From an uncultured Eubacteriales bacterium (GTDB lineage Bacteria; Bacillota; Clostridia; Oscillospirales; UMGS1783): 10,455 nucleotides of DNA. Below are positions 1-6,155 of this stretch, piece by piece. Each line of letters begins with the position of its first letter. The first letter of the stretch is position 1. Location: the NCBI GenBank assembly GCA_905209135.1, contig CAJLRT010000025.1, positions 1 through 10,455 of the forward strand, read 5' to 3'. The notes beneath the pieces are model-generated. The model saw only the letters and a list, made by a program, of their open reading frames with translations. It made no database searches and was not told the origin of the DNA. The position numbers and the translations under genes are program-made.

Positions 1-48
1 TACGAGATCACTGTGTGACTGGAGTTCAGACGTGTGCTCTTCCGATCT
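1..48 (+). other. Illumina TruSeq indexed adapter (library artefact)
   Basis: This is not genomic DNA. Positions 1-8 (TACGAGAT) are the end of the P7 primer, 9-14 (CACTGT) fit the slot and sequence of TruSeq index 5 in primer orientation, and 15-48 are the standard multiplexing read-2 primer ending in GCTCTTCCGATCT. The organism's sequence starts at 49. It should be trimmed before homology or composition analysis. Confidence 0.98.
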
Positions 49-70
49 ACTTCGGGGGAATCCGACGTTT

Positions 71-100
71 TTCGCACGCGCCGTGCGCGCGGCATATACT
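71..100 (+). promoter_or_regulatory. Possible promoter of the Cys-rich miniprotein gene
   Basis: A TATACT box (95-100) lies 18 bp after TTCGCA (71-76), giving 5/6 and 4/6 matches to the sigma-A boxes. The same place reads CATATACT (93-100), which resembles the sporulation sigma-E -10 pattern CATAcanT, but no good sigma-E -35 is seen. The choice of sigma factor cannot be settled. The start codon at 145 is about 38 bp downstream of the likely start of transcription. Confidence 0.35.
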
Positions 101-144
101 GCTAATGTGGATCAACCCACGAAATAAAGAAAGGCGGTTCTCTC

Positions 145-324
145 ATGGCTTGTTGTAATTTTTTTGTGAATAGATGCAGAAGGTGTTGTTGGGGGTGCGG
201 CTGCAACCGCTGCTGCAACAACTGTGCCTGGAATAACGGAAACGGCTGCGGCTGTAACAGCGCGAGCACGCTGGATACTTCGAATACGTTTTTTAACAAC
301 GGCTGCGGCTGCAGCGCGCTGTAA
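145..324 (+). CDS. Cysteine-rich 59-residue miniprotein, function unknown
   Basis: This short reading frame encodes 59 residues, of which 14 are cysteine (positions 3, 4, 11, 14, 15, 18, 20, 23, 24, 27, 35, 37, 54, 56). They fall in CC, CxC and CxxC patterns with Asn and Gly between them; NNGxGCGC near residue 30 recurs as NNGCGC near residue 51. The ATG has an AGGCGG ribosome binding site at 132-137 with a 7-nt spacer, a candidate promoter upstream and a hairpin terminator downstream, so it looks like a complete gene unit. There is no signal peptide or membrane segment. I do not recognise a named family. Small Cys/Asn/Gly-rich proteins in Clostridia and Bacilli include spore-coat components and metal-binding peptides, and either role is possible here. 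A RiPP precursor is less likely because no maturase is visible, although upstream sequence is missing. Confidence 0.72.
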   Translation: MACCNFFVNRCRRCCWGCGCNRCCNNCAWNNGNGCGCNSASTLDTSNTFFNNGCGCSAL

Positions 325-417
325 GCGCCGGGCAGGCGGGAAACTGCCGCCGGTGCGCCGGGCGGTTCCGGCCGGACGCATAAACGCGCAGAAGCCGGCG
401 GCGGCGCTATATAGGCC

Positions 418-447
418 AAAAAGGGCTCCGGAATTCCGGAGCCCTTT
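418..447. terminator. Hairpin terminator between convergent genes
   Basis: The arms GGGCTCCGG (423-431) and CCGGAGCCC (436-444) pair perfectly around AATT, and flanking A/T bases (420-422 with 445-447) can extend the stem. Read on the minus strand it ends in five U residues (418-422), so it is the rho-independent terminator of the DUF3784 gene that ends at 460. On the + strand it has only three U residues but could also stop the Cys-rich gene. Confidence 0.85.
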
Positions 448-459
448 GCATGCGCACAT

Positions 460-798
460 TTAACGCGGACGGATTTTCCCGCTCATATTGGCGTATATGA
501 GCGTAAAAGCGGCGATGACGACAACCGCAATGCCGCCGGCAGTCGTCGCCCAGGGCGCAATCTGCAGCGTGGCAAGCAGCGCCGTTACGGTGACGACCAC
601 GTCCAGCAGAATCAGCACAAGCCCGATCAGCCTGCTCAGATTCTTTGCGTTATACTTCGGCGGCGCGCCGCCTGGCCGCGCGCCGTAGCCGGAAATCATC
701 GACTCGCCCTTGCCGGTGAGCATGTAAATGCCCAGTCCCAGCACGGCCAGGACAACGGCGCAGACCACGGCCAGATTCAGAATGTCGTTGAGTGTCAT
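460..798 (-). CDS. DUF3784 family small membrane protein
   Basis: The 112-residue product has three predicted membrane segments (about 8-27, 55-77 and 84-103). Between the first two is a GKGESMISGY motif (29-38), followed by a KYNAKNLSR stretch (48-56). This arrangement of a GKG..lIaGY motif, a basic K/Y-rich loop and then LsRl.G is the hallmark of DUF3784 proteins, which are common in Clostridia and Bacilli and have no established biochemical role. The ATG at 798 is preceded by a strong GGAGG site (804-808) with a 5-nt spacer. The gene has its own near-consensus promoter about 100 bp upstream and ends just before a hairpin terminator, so it is probably monocistronic. The loop between the first two membrane segments is Gly/Pro/Ala-rich (39-47). 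The family call is from motif recognition; function is unknown. Confidence 0.82.
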   Translation of the reverse strand: MTLNDILNLAVVCAVVLAVLGLGIYMLTGKGESMISGYGARPGGAPPKYNAKNLSRLIGLVLILLDVVVTVTALLATLQIAPWATTAGGIAVVVIAAFTLIYANMSGKIRPR

Positions 799-898
799 AG
801 TTCCCTCCGCCGGGACCGGGCCGGCTTTGCGCCGCCCGCCGCAATCTCCATCCGGGCTTGCGGGGCTCCCGTATATTTTTCTGTGTGCTTTTGCAGTT

Positions 899-928
899 AT
901 TGTATCACGGAAAAAAACGAAATGTCAA
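899..928 (-). promoter_or_regulatory. Sigma-A type promoter of the DUF3784 gene
   Basis: On the minus strand TTGACA (923-928, a perfect -35) is followed after 18 bp by TACAAT (899-904, 5/6 to the -10). The spacer contains a run of seven T. Transcription would begin near 892, leaving a leader of about 95 nt before the ATG at 798. It is an AT-rich island inside a very GC-rich intergenic stretch. Confidence 0.8.
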
Positions 929-1103
929 ATATAAAGCGCCCCGGCGGCCGTTTTCAGCCGGTTTTCCCGGCTTGTGGAAGCTCCTGCGGCAGATCGCCGC
1001 CCGCCGGCCGGACGGAGCCGGAACCCCCGCGGCCAGAAGCCCGCCTGCCCGCGCCCGCGGGTCCGTCCGGGCGCGCCGCGCACGCTCCACACTGCGCGCC
1101 GTT
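929..1103. other. GC-rich intergenic stretch after the P-type ATPase gene
   Basis: No convincing gene is seen between the DUF3784 promoter and the ATPase stop codon. The stretch holds several short inverted repeats: GGCGCGC (1070-1076) with GCGCGCC (1094-1100), an 8-bp palindrome CCCGCGGG (1054-1061), and AGCCGG/CCGGCT (956-961 with 967-972). None is followed by a U tract on the minus strand, so I cannot name a clear terminator for the ATPase transcript. Confidence 0.5.
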
Positions 1104-3509
1104 TTATCCCGCCGTCTTCTGGCGGCGCTTTTCGCGCATGCGCGCAATCCACGCCTCGGTCCGGCACACGCCTGCGCTCAGAGCGCGGAATACGTATATG
1201 CTGGCATAGAGCAGGGGCAGGTAGAAAAACGCCGTCCGGTTGAACAGGCTGCCCAGCGTAAAGAACGGGCCGCCCAGAATGAAGAAGGCGAGGAAGCCCG
1301 CCATCAGCGCTATATTGACGACGATCATCTTCCCGGTCAGCGGCTCTGAAACCCTGAACAGCAGGACGAAGCCGACGGTCGCCGTCAGCAGCACATGCAT
1401 GGTGGAAGTCTCGAGCGCCGTCAGCTCAAACGCCATCCCGGCCAGCTCCACGATCAGTATGTTGAGGATCACAGTCACCGCGGCGGGCAGGGAATTTTCC
1501 AGAACATTCGGCAAAAACCTGCCCTCGGGCCGTTCAAAATTGGGCCGCAGGGCCAGCAGGAAGGAGGGGATGCCCACCGTGAACACGTTGATCGGCGTAA
1601 GCTGCAGCGGCGTGAACGGATAGGGGAGCGGGAGAAAGGTGTAGAGAATGCTGAGAATGGTCGAGTATATCGTCTTGACGAGGTACATGGCTGAGACGTT
1701 TTCAATGTTGTTGATCACGCGCCGCCCCTCCCGGAGCACCTGGATCATGGCGGAGAAATCGGAGGTCATGAGCACGAAATCGCAGGCGCTGCGCGCCGCG
1801 TCGCTGCCGCCGACCATCGCCACGCTGCAGTCGGCCTCTTTCATGGCCGGCACGTCGTTCACGCCGTCGCCCGTCATGCAGGTCGTGTGCCCGTTTTCGC
1901 CCAGGGCGCGGATTAAATCCCGTTTCTGCTGGGGCGACACCCGCCCGAACACCGTGTACTCCTCGGCGAGCGCGTGCAGGTCCGCGCCGGGCTCTATCCG
2001 GCTCATATCCACAGCCTTTTCATGCCCCTCCAGCCCCGCCGCGCCCGCAATGGCGCTTACGGTGAGCGGGTCGTCGCCTGAAATGACTTTCAGGGCCACG
2101 CCCTGTTCCCGGAAATAGCGGAACGTCTCGGGCGCTTCGGCCCGTATGGTGTCGGACAGCACCAGCAGCGCAATGCAGCGCAGCCCCGCCGGCAGCGCGT
2201 CGCCCCGGATGGGCTGATCGCTGTGCGCCAGGCACAGCACGCGCAGGCCCCGGGCCGTATATGCCTGCGCCCGCGCGAACAGGGGCAGGGACGTATCCTG
2301 GAAAACAAAGGCGGGCGCGCCGATGACAAAGCTGCCCTCGCCGGCAAAGGTCGCGCCGCTCCACTTGCGCTTGGAGGAGAAGGGCACGGTTGTTTCCGCT
2401 GCCCACCGGCTTTCGCTGCCGAAAGCCTTGCGGAGAATATCAGCCGTGACGTTTTCATCCCGCAGCGCGCCCATCAGCTCGGCGACCGCCTGCTCGGCCC
2501 ATCCGTCCGGCACCTGCTCCAGCTTGTCGAGCGTCTCAAAGGAGAGTGTGCCGTCGGTGATCGTGCCCGTCTTGTCCAGGCAGATCACGTCTACCCGCGC
2601 CAGCGTCTCTATGCTGTCGAGCGACTGTACCAGCGCATTGTTGCGGGCCAGGTTCAGGGCGCTCACGGTGAGCGTAATGCCCGTCAGCAGAATCAGCCCC
2701 TCCGGGATCATGCCCAGCATGGCGGCCGAAGCGCCGAGCACCGCGCTCTGAATGGTCGCGCCGTCGGTGGTGTACTGGTTGTAGAACAGGACGATGCCGA
2801 CAGGGATGATGATAAACGTCAGCACGCGTATGATAAGCGTGAGGTTGCGCATGAGCTTGGACCGGCTCTTTTTCACGCGTTTGGCCTCTTTGGTCAGGGC
2901 TGTGGCGTAGTTGTCGTCGCCGACGGCGGTCACGCGCACATAGGCGCTTCCGCCGACGACAAAGCTGCCCGACATCACCGCGTCGCCCGGCTCCTTGCGG
3001 ATTCCGTCCGGCTCGCCGGTCAGCAGCGCCTCGTCCATCTCCAGCCCCTGCGACTGCAGCACCACCGCGTCCGCGCACACCTGGTTTCCCGTCTGCAGCA
3101 GGATGACGTCGTCCATGACGATTTCATCGCAGGCGATGGAGACGAGCTGGCCGTCCCGCACGGCGTGCGCTTTGGTCTGGGCGAGGATGGACAGCTTGTC
3201 CAGCGTGCGCTTGGCGCGCACCTCCTGAAAAATGCCCATGGCGGTATTGCACAGGGCGATGCCGATAAACAGGGTGTTTTCAATGTGTCCCACGAGCAGG
3301 ATGGCAAGGGCGAGCAGCACATTGATCAGGTTGAACAGTGTGCAGGTGTTTTTCCGCACGATCTTGCCGATCGACGGCGTCAGCCCCTCCGGCTGCCTGT
3401 TGTGCGCTCCGGCCTCCATGCGCTGCCGGACCTCCGCCTGCGTCAGCCCTCTGGGCGTTTCGGGATGGGGCGCAGCCTGCCTTTCATGCGTGTCTGTCGT
3501 TGCGTTCAT
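1104..3509 (-). CDS. CtpE-like P-type cation-transporting ATPase
   Basis: The 801-residue protein is a complete P-type ATPase that uses ATP to move a cation across the membrane. Visible marks are the actuator TGE loop (164-166), PEGL in the fourth membrane segment (269-272), the phosphorylation motif DKTGT with Asp312, a KRKWSG stretch in the nucleotide-binding domain (380-385), and the hinge motif TGDGVND (546-552). About ten membrane segments are predicted: two before the actuator domain, two before Asp312, and six in the C-terminal part from about residue 603. No N-terminal metal-binding CxxC domain is present, which argues against a copper or zinc/cadmium pump. PEGL, total length and the C-terminal layout resemble CtpE of mycobacteria, a calcium-linked transporter, so Ca2+ is the best guess; the ion is not proven by sequence. 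The ATG at 3509 has an AAGGAAA site (3515-3521), and the gene has its own promoter. Confidence 0.93.
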   Translation of the reverse strand: MNATTDTHERQAAPHPETPRGLTQAEVRQRMEAGAHNRQPEGLTPSIGKIVRKNTCTLFNLINVLLALAILLVGHIENTLFIGIALCNTAMGIFQEVRAKRTLDKLSILAQTKAHAVRDGQLVSIACDEIVMDDVILLQTGNQVCADAVVLQSQGLEMDEALLTGEPDGIRKEPGDAVMSGSFVVGGSAYVRVTAVGDDNYATALTKEAKRVKKSRSKLMRNLTLIIRVLTFIIIPVGIVLFYNQYTTDGATIQSAVLGASAAMLGMIPEGLILLTGITLTVSALNLARNNALVQSLDSIETLARVDVICLDKTGTITDGTLSFETLDKLEQVPDGWAEQAVAELMGALRDENVTADILRKAFGSESRWAAETTVPFSSKRKWSGATFAGEGSFVIGAPAFVFQDTSLPLFARAQAYTARGLRVLCLAHSDQPIRGDALPAGLRCIALLVLSDTIRAEAPETFRYFREQGVALKVISGDDPLTVSAIAGAAGLEGHEKAVDMSRIEPGADLHALAEEYTVFGRVSPQQKRDLIRALGENGHTTCMTGDGVNDVPAMKEADCSVAMVGGSDAARSACDFVLMTSDFSAMIQVLREGRRVINNIENVSAMYLVKTIYSTILSILYTFLPLPYPFTPLQLTPINVFTVGIPSFLLALRPNFERPEGRFLPNVLENSLPAAVTVILNILIVELAGMAFELTALETSTMHVLLTATVGFVLLFRVSEPLTGKMIVVNIALMAGFLAFFILGGPFFTLGSLFNRTAFFYLPLLYASIYVFRALSAGVCRTEAWIARMREKRRQKTAG

Positions 3510-3535
3510 GTGCGTTTCCTTCTTAACGTCAAAGT

Positions 3536-3565
3536 ATTATATTCAGTGTACGCGGCCGATTTCAA
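3536..3565 (-). promoter_or_regulatory. Sigma-A promoter of the P-type ATPase gene
   Basis: On the minus strand TTGAAA (3560-3565) lies 18 bp before a perfect TATAAT (3536-3541). It sits in the 60-bp gap after ddl, so the ATPase can be transcribed separately from ddl. The predicted start, near 3529, leaves a leader of only about 20 nt, just enough for the ribosome binding site. Confidence 0.8.
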
Positions 3566-3569
3566 CGTT

Positions 3570-4604
3570 TTATCTATTTTTTCTCCCGTCCGGACGCAGC
3601 GCCAGCTCTACGATCCGCTGGCACAGCCCGTCGTAGGAAATGCCGGCGGCGGCCGCCTCCTGGGGCAGCAGGCTGGTGGGCGTCATGCCCGGCAGCGTGT
3701 TGGCCTCCAGACAGAAAGCGGCGCCGTCCGCGCGCAGGATAAAGTCAATGCGCGAGTAGCTGCCCAGCCTGAGCGCGCGGTGTACGCGCAGCGCCGCCGC
3801 CCGCAGCGCCGCCTCCGTTTCAGCGGGAATGTCGGCAGGGCAGACCTCCTCCGTAAGGCCGGACTGGTATTTGTTTCTGTAATCGTAAAAACCCGCGCGG
3901 GGAATGATCTCGATCGCGGGCAGGGCCTTTCCGTCCAGCACGCCCACGGAGAACTCCCGGCCCTCGATCTTCTCTTCTATCAGAATGGTCTGCTCATATC
4001 TGCGCGCATATTCCACGGCTTTCGCAAGCTGCGCCGGGGTGTCCACAATGGAAACGCCTACGCTCGACCCGCAGCCGCACGGCTTGATGACGCAGGGGCA
4101 GGGCAGGTCCGCCGGCACGTCCCCCTCCCGCAGATCGGCCGTGCGCCAGTCCGGCGTCAGAATGCCGCTTTCGCGCAGAAGCTGCTTTGTGAGCGATTTG
4201 TCCATGGCGAGCAGGCTGCCCGCGTATCCGGTCCCGGTGTGGCGTATCCCGTGTATCGCGAACAGGGCCTGCAGCATGCCGTTTTCGCCTATATCGCCGT
4301 GCAGGGCCAGAAACGTCACGTCCGCGCCCGCGCAGATCTCCACCACATGCTCGCCGACCGGCCGCGCGCCCGCATCCCGCAGAGCCTGCAGGTCCGGCTC
4401 GCTGTCCGGCACGTCGCAGCGGCGTGGCTCCTGTGCCTGCGCCGCATACGCGGCGTCAAAATCCCGCTCCCCTGCGCCGAAGCACAGGTCGAGCAGCAGC
4501 GCCCGGTGTCCGCACCGCGCGAGCGCGCCGGCAATCAGCGCGCCGGAGGAGAGGGATACGTCCCGTTCCGGGCTGAGCCCGCCCGCCAGTACCACGATTT
4601 TCAT
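3570..4604 (-). CDS. ddl: D-alanine--D-alanine ligase
   Basis: This ATP-grasp enzyme joins two D-alanines in the cytoplasm to make the dipeptide that ends the peptidoglycan stem peptide. The 344-residue sequence has all key signatures: GGLSPERDVS near the N terminus (8-17, Glu13 in the first D-Ala site), LHGDIGENG (101-109), the ATP-loop KPCGCGSSVGVS (174-185), RIDF (285-288) and EANTLPGMTPTSLLPQ (300-315). Asp287, Glu300 and Asn302 match the two-magnesium ligands. Tyr246 in RNKY aligns with Tyr216 of E. coli DdlB, which favours D-Ala-D-Ala over the D-lactate product of vancomycin-resistance type ligases. The ribosome binding site before the ATG at 4604 is weak (AGCGGGG), but the MKIVVLAGG start fits the family. 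Promoter boxes lie about 45-80 bp upstream. No terminator is visible before the ATPase gene, so read-through is possible. Confidence 0.96.
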   Translation of the reverse strand: MKIVVLAGGLSPERDVSLSSGALIAGALARCGHRALLLDLCFGAGERDFDAAYAAQAQEPRRCDVPDSEPDLQALRDAGARPVGEHVVEICAGADVTFLALHGDIGENGMLQALFAIHGIRHTGTGYAGSLLAMDKSLTKQLLRESGILTPDWRTADLREGDVPADLPCPCVIKPCGCGSSVGVSIVDTPAQLAKAVEYARRYEQTILIEEKIEGREFSVGVLDGKALPAIEIIPRAGFYDYRNKYQSGLTEEVCPADIPAETEAALRAAALRVHRALRLGSYSRIDFILRADGAAFCLEANTLPGMTPTSLLPQEAAAAGISYDGLCQRIVELALRPDGRKNR

Positions 4605-4646
4605 TGAAAAGCCCCGCTTTCCGTCCGTCCCGCAGGACAGTGTTCT

Positions 4647-4685
4647 ATTATACTTCAGTATATCACATTTTTTTATTTATGAGAA
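4647..4685 (-). promoter_or_regulatory. Promoter elements of ddl
   Basis: On the minus strand TTCTCA (4680-4685, 4/6) and TATACT (4657-4662, 5/6) are 17 bp apart. Just downstream a perfect TATAAT (4647-4652) could act as a second -10, though its -35 is poor. Either would give a leader of about 40-50 nt before the ddl ATG at 4604. Confidence 0.6.
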
Positions 4686-4702
4686 TAGCTTTTTGTGGTA
4701 TA

Positions 4703-4882
4703 CCCCGCCGGACCCTGCCCGCGCGTCCCGGCCGCCGCCCGCGCCGGCTCTCCCCGCCGTACCCTGCCGGCGCGCCCCGGCCGCCGCCCGCGCCTGCTCT
4801 TTCCGCCGCACCCTGCCGGTGCGCCCCGGCCGCCGCCCGCGCCTGCTCTCCCCGCCGGACCCTGCCGGCGCGCCCCGGCCGC
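4703..4882. repeat. 49-bp GC-rich tandem repeat, 3.7 copies
   Basis: Copies begin at 4703, 4752, 4801 and 4850, each exactly 49 bp apart; the last is cut after 33 bp. Each starts near CCGCCGGACCCTGCC and ends near GCGCCTGCTCT. Copies 1 and 2 differ at four positions, 2 and 3 at four, and 2 and 4 at one (over 33 bp). The copies are contiguous with no spacers, so this is a minisatellite-like array and not a CRISPR. The period is not divisible by three, which argues against a coding role. Copy number may be misassembled if reads were short. Confidence 0.92.
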
Positions 4883-4917
4883 GCTTATTTTCCTTCGCCT
4901 GCGCCCCTCGCTTTCTT

Positions 4918-4947
4918 ACATATGGTACATGCCGTCGCGCATACACT
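4918..4947 (+). promoter_or_regulatory. Sigma-E-like sporulation promoter of the M23 gene
   Basis: CATACACT (4940-4947) fits the sigma-E -10 pattern CATAcanT in full. ACATATG (4918-4924), 15 bp upstream, holds the CATAT core of the sigma-E -35 pattern. No good sigma-A pair is seen in this interval. This implies mother-cell expression during sporulation if the organism makes spores; it is a motif match only. Confidence 0.5.
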
Positions 4948-4982
4948 GTCGTATGGATATTCCTGAGGATGGAGATGGACAC

Positions 4983-6068
4983 ATGTACCGTGTACTGAAA
5001 ATAAACCGCCGTCTGCTCGACGGGATTCCGCTTTTGCTGCTCGTGCTCGCCGTCGCGGTCGGCCTGTCGCTGACGCGCGGGGAAGCCGCGGTGCAGACGG
5101 CGGCGGAGAGCGGCTCGGATGCGTTTATCCAATGGGTCGATTTCGACATACCCTATCCGGCGCTGAACCGGGCGATGCGGCTGGACGTGGAAACATACGG
5201 CACAGGCGGCGAAACGCATCTCGACTGGGTCGAGCTTCTCGCCGTTCTCGGCACGAAATACGGCGGCGATTTTTCAAAATACAGGGAACGGGACCTGACT
5301 GCCCTAGCGGAAAGAATACAAAATGGCGAAACCATAGAAGATATTACAAAAGGTTATAAAAATTACGCGTATTACCATGAGGCGTACGACGCCGTGCTGG
5401 GCGGATTTTTGGGCGAATATGAGCTGCAAACGGAGCGGGAGGGCGAGCTTGTCTGGGAAAAGCGGTACGGGCTGAAAGCCTACTGTCCCATCGCCAAGGG
5501 CTATGCCTATAACGACTACGATGATTTCGGCAGCAGCCGCAGCTACGGATATGCGCGCCGCCATCTCGGGCACGATCTGATGGCGCTGGTGGGCACGCCG
5601 GTCGTCGCCGTTGAGTCGGGCACGGTGGAGGTGCTGGGGTGGAATCAATACGGCGGCTGGCGCGTCGGTATCCGCAGCTTTGACGGCCGGCGCTACTATT
5701 ACTATGCGCACCTGCGCCAGAACCGGCCGTATGCGGAGGGGCTGGAAGCGGGCGACGTCGTCATGGCCGGGGACGTGATCGGCTATGTGGGCCGCACCGG
5801 CTACAGCGCCAAGGAGAACGTAAACGGCATTACAAGCAGCCATCTGCACCTGGGCCTGCAGCTCATTTTCGATGAATCGCAGAAGGAGGGGCCGTCGGAA
5901 ATCTGGGTGGATCTGTACTCCATTACGCGCCTGTTGAGCGAAAACCGCAGCGAAACGGTGCGCAACGCCGAAACCAAAGAACACACGCGCAAATATCTGC
6001 TTCTGGAAACAGTGCCGGAGGACCGGTTTATCCCCGCGCCCGTGGAACTTGGCGCGGAGAGCGGCTGA
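4983..6068 (+). CDS. Membrane-anchored M23 (LytM-type) metallopeptidase
   Basis: The 361-residue product is predicted to be a zinc endopeptidase that cuts peptide bridges in peptidoglycan. A hydrophobic segment at about residues 12-30 anchors it, with the rest outside the cytoplasm. Residues about 45-145 form an uncharacterised helical domain (from FIQWVDFDIPYPALNRAM to GGFLGEYEL), and about 160-300 form the M23 domain. The zinc ligands His194 and Asp198 (HLGHD) and His289 (HLHLG), plus His243 and His287, are all present, so it should be active, unlike degenerate LytM regulators. The arrangement matches an M23 family I recall as widespread in clostridia. The start at 4983 is chosen because GGAG (4971-4974) lies 8 nt upstream; in-frame starts at 4953 or earlier lack such a site and would put the promoter or repeat inside the gene. 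The sigma-E-like promoter suggests a role in spore envelope formation. Confidence 0.93.
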   Translation: MYRVLKINRRLLDGIPLLLLVLAVAVGLSLTRGEAAVQTAAESGSDAFIQWVDFDIPYPALNRAMRLDVETYGTGGETHLDWVELLAVLGTKYGGDFSKYRERDLTALAERIQNGETIEDITKGYKNYAYYHEAYDAVLGGFLGEYELQTEREGELVWEKRYGLKAYCPIAKGYAYNDYDDFGSSRSYGYARRHLGHDLMALVGTPVVAVESGTVEVLGWNQYGGWRVGIRSFDGRRYYYYAHLRQNRPYAEGLEAGDVVMAGDVIGYVGRTGYSAKENVNGITSSHLHLGLQLIFDESQKEGPSEIWVDLYSITRLLSENRSETVRNAETKEHTRKYLLLETVPEDRFIPAPVELGAESG

Positions 6069-6085
6069 ATAAACAGCGGCGCAGC

Positions 6086-6119
6086 AAAAAGGGGGGAAGA
6101 GTCAAACGCTCTTCCCCCC
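6086..6119. terminator. Strong hairpin terminator in the convergent gap
   Basis: An 11-bp perfect stem, GGGGGGAAGAG (6091-6101) with CTCTTCCCCCC (6109-6119), encloses a 7-nt loop. On the minus strand it is followed by five U residues (6086-6090), making it the terminator of the glmM/hexapeptide operon. It lies 18 bp after the M23 stop codon and can also form on that transcript, though with a weaker U tract. Confidence 0.9.
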
Positions 6120-6155
6120 ATGGCTGTATTTATGTGAAAGCCGCAGCTCCGGAAA

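Larger units (their letters stand above)
4605..4982. other. Gene-free divergent region between ddl and the M23 gene
   Basis: This 378-bp stretch holds three blocks: an AT-rich segment with ddl promoter elements (about 4640-4690), a very GC-rich 49-bp tandem repeat (4703-4882), and a sigma-E-like promoter with the M23 leader (4918-4982). Reading frames run open through the repeat on both strands, but the unit length is not a multiple of three, so I do not consider them genes. Confidence 0.75.

Noticed and set aside
145..324. Lanthipeptide or SCIFF-type RiPP precursor
   Set aside because: No leader/core layout, no radical SAM or LanM gene in view, and the Cys pattern does not fit the six-cysteine SCIFF form. 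Missing upstream sequence prevents full exclusion.
2223..4607. A 794-codon open frame on the + strand across the ATPase and ddl genes
   Set aside because: It is the antisense shadow of two clearly recognised minus-strand genes. Its product is a low-complexity His/Arg/Gln-rich string with no family motifs, as expected in GC-rich DNA.
4703..4882. CRISPR array
   Set aside because: The units are directly contiguous with no unique spacers, and no cas genes are present.
4695..4982. Upstream extension of the M23 frame through the GC-rich repeat
   Set aside because: The extension is Pro/Arg/Ala low complexity, the 49-bp period shifts the frame each copy, and the ATG at 4983 has a proper ribosome binding site followed by a membrane anchor.
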